A stretch of DNA of 47,587 nucleotides. It comes from Campylobacterota bacterium. GTDB lineage: Bacteria > Campylobacterota_A > Desulfurellia > JAADFJ01. This document shows positions 42,499-47,587 of the stretch, piece after piece; the first letter of the stretch is position 1, and each line of letters begins with the position of its first letter. The DNA is taken from the NCBI GenBank assembly GCA_013152955.1, contig JAADFJ010000039.1, positions 1 to 47,587 on the forward strand, given 5' to 3'. Position numbers and translations under genes: made by a program. The notes below the pieces were generated by a model. The model saw only the letters and a program-made list of their open reading frames with translations. It searched no databases and was not told where the DNA came from.

Positions 42499-44502
42499 AT
42501 GGCAAAGAGTGTAACATACAAAATATTGGAAAAGCATCTTACAGAAGGAGAACTTAAAAAAGGCAACGAAATAGGAATCCATATCGATACCACACTGACT
42601 CAGGATGCAACAGGAACAATGGCCGATCTTCAATATGAGCAGATGGGAATCGATAGGGTGCAAACTATGCTTTCAGTAAGTTACATTGATCACAACACCC
42701 TTCAGATGGGCTTTGAAAACGCTGATGATCATCGCTACTTGACGAGCTTTGCAAGAAAATATGGTCTTGTTCTTTCAAAAGCCGGTAACGGAATCTGTCA
42801 TCAGGTGAACATTGAGCGATTTGGTGTTCCCGGCAGAACACTTCTTGGATCGGATTCGCATACTCCTACCGGAGGCGGAATCGGAATGATATCAATAGGA
42901 GCCGGAGGGCTCGACATCGCTTCGGCAATGGCCGGACTTCCATTTTATATAAGAGCGCCAAGAATTTACGGTATACATCTTACCGGTCGACTCAAACCTT
43001 TTGTATCGGCAAAGGATCTGATTCTTAAAATACTGTCAATTCTTGGAGTAAAAGGCAATGTCGGCTGGGTGGCAGAATACTACGGATCCGGTGTTGCAAC
43101 ATTAAGCGTACCCGAAAGAGCAACAATAACCAATATGGGAGCAGAATTGGGCGTTACAACATCGGTATTTCCATCAGATAATACAACAAAGGAATTTCTA
43201 AAATTGGAAGGCAGACAGAACGATTGGAATGAAATAACAGCCGAAGATGATTCGGAATATGATAAAATTATAGAAATTGATCTATCCGAACTTGAACCTA
43301 TGGTAGCACTTCCTCACAGCCCCGGAAATGTGAAAAGAATAAAGGAAATCGAAGGAATGACTGTCGATCAGGTATTAGTGGGAAGCTGCACAAACTCATC
43401 ATATAGAGACCTTACCGTTGCAGCCGACCTTACCGCTCAGGCTTTACAAAACGGCAAAAAGGTAAACCGGAATGTCAGTTTCGGTGTTGCTCCGGGTTCA
43501 AGACAGGTGGCAATAATGACCATGACAAACTCGTCGTTTTTGACTTTTGAAAAATTTGGCGCAAGAATGCTCGAGTCGGCCTGCGGATTCTGCATAGGAA
43601 ACGGAATGGCTCCAAAAACCGATGCGATAAGTATAAGAACGAATAATCGCAATTTCTACGGCAGATCCGGTACGCTTTCGGCAAAAGTTTATCTGACCAG
43701 TCCTGAAACGGCAATTGCCTGCGCAATCACAGGCAAAATAACCGATCCGAGAGATCTTGAAAATATGGGTATCAAATATCCTGAATTCAGATTTCCGAAA
43801 CAGTTTGTAAAAGATGATACACTTTTTGAGTTTCCGCTAAGCATAGAAGAATCTAAAAAAATAGAGCTTTACAGAGGACCAAACATCGTGCAGCCTCCTG
43901 CAGGAGAAGCTCTGCCGAAATCTATTGACGGAGAGGTTTCAATAAAAGTTGACGACAATATAACAACCGACCATATAATGCCGGCAGGTGCCCGCTTGAA
44001 ATATAGATCAAATGTACCGGCGTATTCGCAGTTCGTATTTGAAACAGTCGATTCAACATTCCCAAAAAGAGCATTAAAAAATAAAAAGGACGGTCTGCAT
44101 AATATTATAGTAGCAGGAGAATCATACGGACAGGGATCGAGCCGCGAACATGCCGCACTTTGCCCTATGTATCTTGGAGTCAGAGCAGTTATTGCAAAAT
44201 CAATGGAGAGAATTCACAAGGCAAACCTGATAAATTTTGGTATTTTGCCGCTTACTTTCAAGAATCCGGATGATTATGATAAAATAACGGTTGGCGACAA
44301 AATCGTTCTGGAAAATGTGAGATCGGAACTGATTGGCAATTCCGGAACAATTAAACTTAACAACAAAACCAAAAATATATCAATTGATCTTTTATACGAT
44401 CTGTCTGAGCGAGAACGAAAAACCGTTCTTCTCGGCGGAACAATGCAAGTTGCAAAAAGCTATCGCGGGAAAAGCTTTAAGGAAATCATAATAACAGAAT
44501 AA
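42499..44502 (+). CDS. Aconitate hydratase (Aquifex-type, TIGR01342-like)
   Basis: LLGSDSHTPTGGGIGMISIGAGGLD; VGSCTNSSYRDL; ESACGFCIGNGMAP; GQGSSREHAAL. Confidence 0.95.
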   Translation: MAKSVTYKILEKHLTEGELKKGNEIGIHIDTTLTQDATGTMADLQYEQMGIDRVQTMLSVSYIDHNTLQMGFENADDHRYLTSFARKYGLVLSKAGNGICHQVNIERFGVPGRTLLGSDSHTPTGGGIGMISIGAGGLDIASAMAGLPFYIRAPRIYGIHLTGRLKPFVSAKDLILKILSILGVKGNVGWVAEYYGSGVATLSVPERATITNMGAELGVTTSVFPSDNTTKEFLKLEGRQNDWNEITAEDDSEYDKIIEIDLSELEPMVALPHSPGNVKRIKEIEGMTVDQVLVGSCTNSSYRDLTVAADLTAQALQNGKKVNRNVSFGVAPGSRQVAIMTMTNSSFLTFEKFGARMLESACGFCIGNGMAPKTDAISIRTNNRNFYGRSGTLSAKVYLTSPETAIACAITGKITDPRDLENMGIKYPEFRFPKQFVKDDTLFEFPLSIEESKKIELYRGPNIVQPPAGEALPKSIDGEVSIKVDDNITTDHIMPAGARLKYRSNVPAYSQFVFETVDSTFPKRALKNKKDGLHNIIVAGESYGQGSSREHAALCPMYLGVRAVIAKSMERIHKANLINFGILPLTFKNPDDYDKITVGDKIVLENVRSELIGNSGTIKLNNKTKNISIDLLYDLSERERKTVLLGGTMQVAKSYRGKSFKEIIITE

Positions 44503-44594
44503 AATCTTCGAAACTAAATCGCTTCCGGCATACACTCCATTGAATAGTTGCCGGAAGCGCCTGATAATCCGCTTTTTATGCGCTTTATCACTCT

Positions 44595-44800
44595 GAGAAC
44601 ACTGCAGAATAAGCAAATTCACAGAAATCAAAGAAAGAGTGAGATTTAGAAATTAAAATTTGAGATACTAACCGGTTAGAAGATTTCCCATATACTTGCG
44701 TTAAGCTTCTTTGAACTAACCCGTTAGTCCTTCAGAAGTTTGTTTTGTCTATAGAAAGCCTCATAAAAAGCTGTGAATTTGTTTATTGTGCAGTGTTCTC
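44595..44800. mobile_element. MITE family A, complete copy (206 bp)
   Basis: TIRs gagaacactgcagaataagcaaattcacag / gagaacactgcacaataaacaaattcacag (28/30); flanks actct / actat. Confidence 0.82.
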
Positions 44801-44856
44801 ACTATGTTGTTTGCTATCAGGTAAATGTCGAAACGCCGCCCGATTACATCTTTTGT

Positions 44857-45618
44857 CTAATCTTTTCGGTCATCAATCAAAACGGATGCCTGAGCTGTAG
44901 GCATTATAACCAGTTCTTCTATATCAACATGCTTCGGTCTTGTTGCGCAAAAATAGATTGCATCGGCAACATCTTCGGGAGATAGAGGCGTTATTTTCTC
45001 ATAAACCTTATCGGCGCGGACAGAATCGCCATGAAAACGCACTTTACTAAACTCTGTTTTAACCATGCCCGGATCAATTGTTGACACCCTTACACCCGTT
45101 TTAACAAGATCCATCCTAAGCGATTTAGACAGCATTCTAACAGCACTCTTTACGGCACAATACACATTTCCACCCGGATAACCTTCCAATCCAGCTATCG
45201 ACGCGATATTGATTATGATACCGGTTTTACGTTCAATCATTGCCGGCAACACAGCTCTCGTAATATATAGCAAACCTTTGATGTTTGTATCTATCATCTG
45301 ATCCCAATCCGATAGACTTCCCTTCCATAACGGTTCCAGACCTAATGCTCCGCCTGCATTGTTTATCAGCACATCTATATTTTTAAATCGCTCCGGAAAG
45401 TTGCCAAGCTTATCAACGGCATTTCTGTCTGTAACATCAAGTTTTATTGGAAGAATATCAACTCCAAACTGCTCACATATCTCGTTGCTCAACTGATGCA
45501 AACGTGTCATTCGTCTTGCAGCCGCGATTACATTGGCACCATTTTCAGCAAATTTCCTCACTGACGCCCTGCCGATTCCGCTACTCGCCCCGGTTATCAG
45601 TACAACCTTGTTTTTCAT
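44857..45618 (-). CDS. SDR family oxidoreductase
   Basis: MKNKVVLITGASSGIGRASVRKFAENGANVIAAARR; NNAGGALG; YCAVKSAVRMLSKSL. Confidence 0.92.
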   Translation of the reverse strand: MKNKVVLITGASSGIGRASVRKFAENGANVIAAARRMTRLHQLSNEICEQFGVDILPIKLDVTDRNAVDKLGNFPERFKNIDVLINNAGGALGLEPLWKGSLSDWDQMIDTNIKGLLYITRAVLPAMIERKTGIIINIASIAGLEGYPGGNVYCAVKSAVRMLSKSLRMDLVKTGVRVSTIDPGMVKTEFSKVRFHGDSVRADKVYEKITPLSPEDVADAIYFCATRPKHVDIEELVIMPTAQASVLIDDRKD

Positions 45619-45781
45619 ATCCGACTCCTTACTTTCATTACTGCATTTTAGTAGACTATTTAAGCTTCTTCTCAAATGTACCCCAACTCTTATACACCAA
45701 ACATAATCTCAGCGAAAAGAAGACGTTGGATGCAAAGGCAAAGTTCTTATCCGAACTCATGACGCAAAAGAGATAGATTTG

Positions 45782-45807
45782 GAGCTCAAGATGATCGTTC
45801 ATGAATT
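45782..45807. repeat. Degenerate family B fragment
   Basis: gagctcaagatgatcgttcatgaatt matches revcomp of 42411-42440. Confidence 0.5.
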
Positions 45808-46007
45808 ATTGGAAGTACCATTAATCTATAGTAATCATTAAAGGAATAAATTAAAAGAAAAAATATGCCGATTTTTAGCAAATCTCACCCATTGATATTT
45901 TGCATAGGAGTTTATCAGGGATATAGAAGTCTTAATGAAAAAAGTTAATTTAAAGCAGATTTCTCCATCATGATTCAGTTTACAATTTGTCAAGGCAACA
46001 TCCCTTC

Positions 46008-46041
46008 TGTCACTGCGAGGCCGAAGGCCGCGGCAGTCTCC
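46008..46041. repeat. REP-like palindrome
   Basis: tgtcactgcgaggccgaaggccgcggcagtctcc; resembles the widespread GTCATTGCGAGG...GGCAATCTC REP type. Confidence 0.7.
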
Positions 46042-46191
46042 TTTTTTTGACGGTTAATATCTAACTTGACATTCTTTCTGCACACTGTAATCGCCAAGAC
46101 TTATAGAAGCAGTAGATGTTAAAAAAATCAGCATAAAGGATAATCTTGATCAGTACACTTATTATCATTTTTCATAATTTTCTTCTTAATT

Positions 46192-46419
46192 CTATGGATA
46201 AACTTCATGATCTGCATAATATGCCTCTGCAATCGTCTGAACATTCTTCAGATCACTTAATGCCGCTGCATTGAATGCACTCTGCCTGTATTTTGCATAC
46301 TGCGGAATTGCAATTGCAGCCAGAACTGCAATAATTGCAATAACAACGAGAAGTTCGATAAGAGTAAAACCTTTTTGGCCATTGCGGTTTTCTCTAAACT
46401 TTACAACAAGTTTGTTCAT
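46192..46419 (-). CDS. Short type IV prepilin 1 (75 aa, 58 aa mature)
   Basis: [80 protein letters not shown] upstream. Confidence 0.92.
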   Translation of the reverse strand: MNKLVVKFRENRNGQKGFTLIELLVVIAIIAVLAAIAIPQYAKYRQSAFNAAALSDLKNVQTIAEAYYADHEVYP

Positions 46420-46550
46420 AAAAGATCTCCTTCTTTTGATAACCGTTTTGTAAAATATTTTGTGCTTATCCGGACTATCTCCAATGCATACACAGATATC
46501 ATCCTTGGCTTCTTCAGCTCTTGTATCCATCTAAATCTGATACTAACTAA

Positions 46551-46579
46551 ATTATATAATTAAGTTCATAATTTGTCAA
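46551..46579 (-). promoter_or_regulatory. Promoter of prepilin 1
   Basis: Consensus TTGACA-N17-TATAAT. Confidence 0.75.
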
Positions 46580-46585
46580 GATAAT

Positions 46586-46668
46586 GCGACCGCTGCACAA
46601 TAAACAGATACACAGAAGTCAAAGAAAGGGCAAGATTCAGAAATTAAAATTTAAGGTACTGACCTCGG
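46586..46668. repeat. MITE family A, left-half fragment between the two pilin genes
   Basis: gcgaccgctgcacaataaacagatacacagaagtcaaagaaagggcaagattcagaaattaaaatttaaggtactgacc parallels 44595-44670. Confidence 0.75.
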
Positions 46669-46693
46669 TTAGTTAAAAGCGCTTCTGTTGATT

Positions 46694-46921
46694 TTATGGA
46701 TAAACCTCGTGATCTGCAAAATATGCCTCTGCGGCTGTCTGAACATTCTTCAGATCGCTCAATGATGCCACATTGAATGCATTCTGTCTGTATTTTATAT
46801 ACTGCGGAACTGCAATCGCAAGCAGAATTGCAATGATTGCAATAACAACAAGAAGTTCGATGAGGGTAAAACCTTTCCGGCCGTCACGCCTTTCTCTGAA
46901 CTTTTCAACAAGTTTGTTCAT
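46694..46921 (-). CDS. Short type IV prepilin 2 (75 aa, 58 aa mature)
   Basis: [75 protein letters not shown]. Confidence 0.92.
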   Translation of the reverse strand: MNKLVEKFRERRDGRKGFTLIELLVVIAIIAILLAIAVPQYIKYRQNAFNVASLSDLKNVQTAAEAYFADHEVYP

Positions 46922-47057
46922 CAAAACCTCTTTTTTTCCTTCGGTAACCATTTTGCAAATATCTTACGCTTGTCACAATCATCTCCGATACATGCACGCA
47001 AGCATTATTCTCAACCTGCTTCAGTGTTTTGTACCTATCAAATCTGATACTAAATAT

Positions 47058-47086
47058 AATTTATGATTAAATTTACAACTTGTCAA
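47058..47086 (-). promoter_or_regulatory. Promoter of prepilin 2
   Basis: TTGACA-N17-TAAATT; same layout as prepilin 1. Confidence 0.65.
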
Positions 47087-47130
47087 GACGACGCACCTTC
47101 TTTAGTTTTTAAATAACAAAAATGTTAGAT

Positions 47131-47152
47131 GAGATTGCCGCGCTCGCAATGT
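47131..47152. repeat. REP-like half copy, opposite orientation to 46008
   Basis: gagattgccgcgctcgcaatgt = revcomp-type of 46008-46041 lacking the central GCCTTCGGC. Confidence 0.5.
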
Positions 47153-47165
47153 TCCATATTAAAAG

Positions 47166-47513
47166 TCAAGCACTTTTACAACTTTTTTTAAATCTTTTTT
47201 CTGCAAAATCAGCATCAAATGCTAATTGACTCTTCAATACTCCAAATGCCTGCCTGATCAATTTGTTGGCTATTGCTATTGCAATCTGTCTCCATACTTT
47301 GCCCTTGGCCTTTAACCGCTCATATAGATCTTTACAGGGTTTGTTAAATCTAACAGCTGAAAGTGCGCACATAAAAAGCATTTTACGGATATAGGGGCTG
47401 CCCTTCTTGGAAATACTGCCTTTTGTCTTTACGGAACTGCCCGATTCAAATGGACTTGGGAGACCGCTTCCTATTTTGTGTAAGTCGTTTTTACTAATGT
47501 AATTATACAACAT
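47166..47513 (-). pseudogene. IS110-family transposase, C-terminal fragment
   Basis: GSGLPSPFESGSSVKTKGSISKKGSPYIRKMLFMCALSAVRFNKPCKDLYERLKAKGK...; in-frame TAA 6 nt upstream of the first ATG. Confidence 0.8.
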
Positions 47514-47587
47514 TTTTCCTTATATATCCATCAAGTCTATCTTTAAAAATAATAGAAAATTGAGAGATGATTTCAGCCCAGTTTGAG

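Overview
AT-rich bacterial chromosomal window, mostly housekeeping genes with scattered insertion-sequence debris; taxon not assigned. Main content in order: partial MFS transporter; orphan FetB-type permease; YmdB-type phosphodiesterase; pcm; a seven-gene minus-strand operon (two CaiB/BaiF CoA-transferases, four small uncharacterised proteins, a benzoate/2-aminobenzoate-CoA-ligase-like enzyme); a complete IS1182-type element with terminal inverted repeats and a 4-bp target duplication; tRNA-Asn; a DctPQM TRAP transporter; asd; emrAB-like efflux; nadE, lipid kinase, MBL hydrolase, mtaB; PaaI thioesterase, xseB, ispA, hisB; tRNA-Leu; metK-ahcY; csoR; a run of rhomboid, glyQ, glyS, guaB, PLD nuclease, stand-alone ThiD2, serS and two tRNA-Ser genes; psd; an RRM protein with a structured leader; ftsY; hflKC; Aquifex-type aconitase; an SDR; two tandem 75-aa prepilins; and an IS110 C-terminal fragment. 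Most notable: (1) two tandem short pilins (58 aa mature) with aromatic positions matching Geobacter PilA-N as I recall it; (2) the CoA-transferase/ligase operon, where one transferase appears to lack the catalytic Asp; (3) a dispersed MITE-like family with about 20-30 bp TIRs and 5-bp TSDs, one copy of which supplies the C-terminus and stop codon of hisB; (4) palindromes inside the IS1182 transposase ORF; (5) serS clustered with two tRNA-Ser genes; (6) a two-hairpin 5' leader on an RRM gene. All calls come from reading the sequence and supplied translations; no database search was run.
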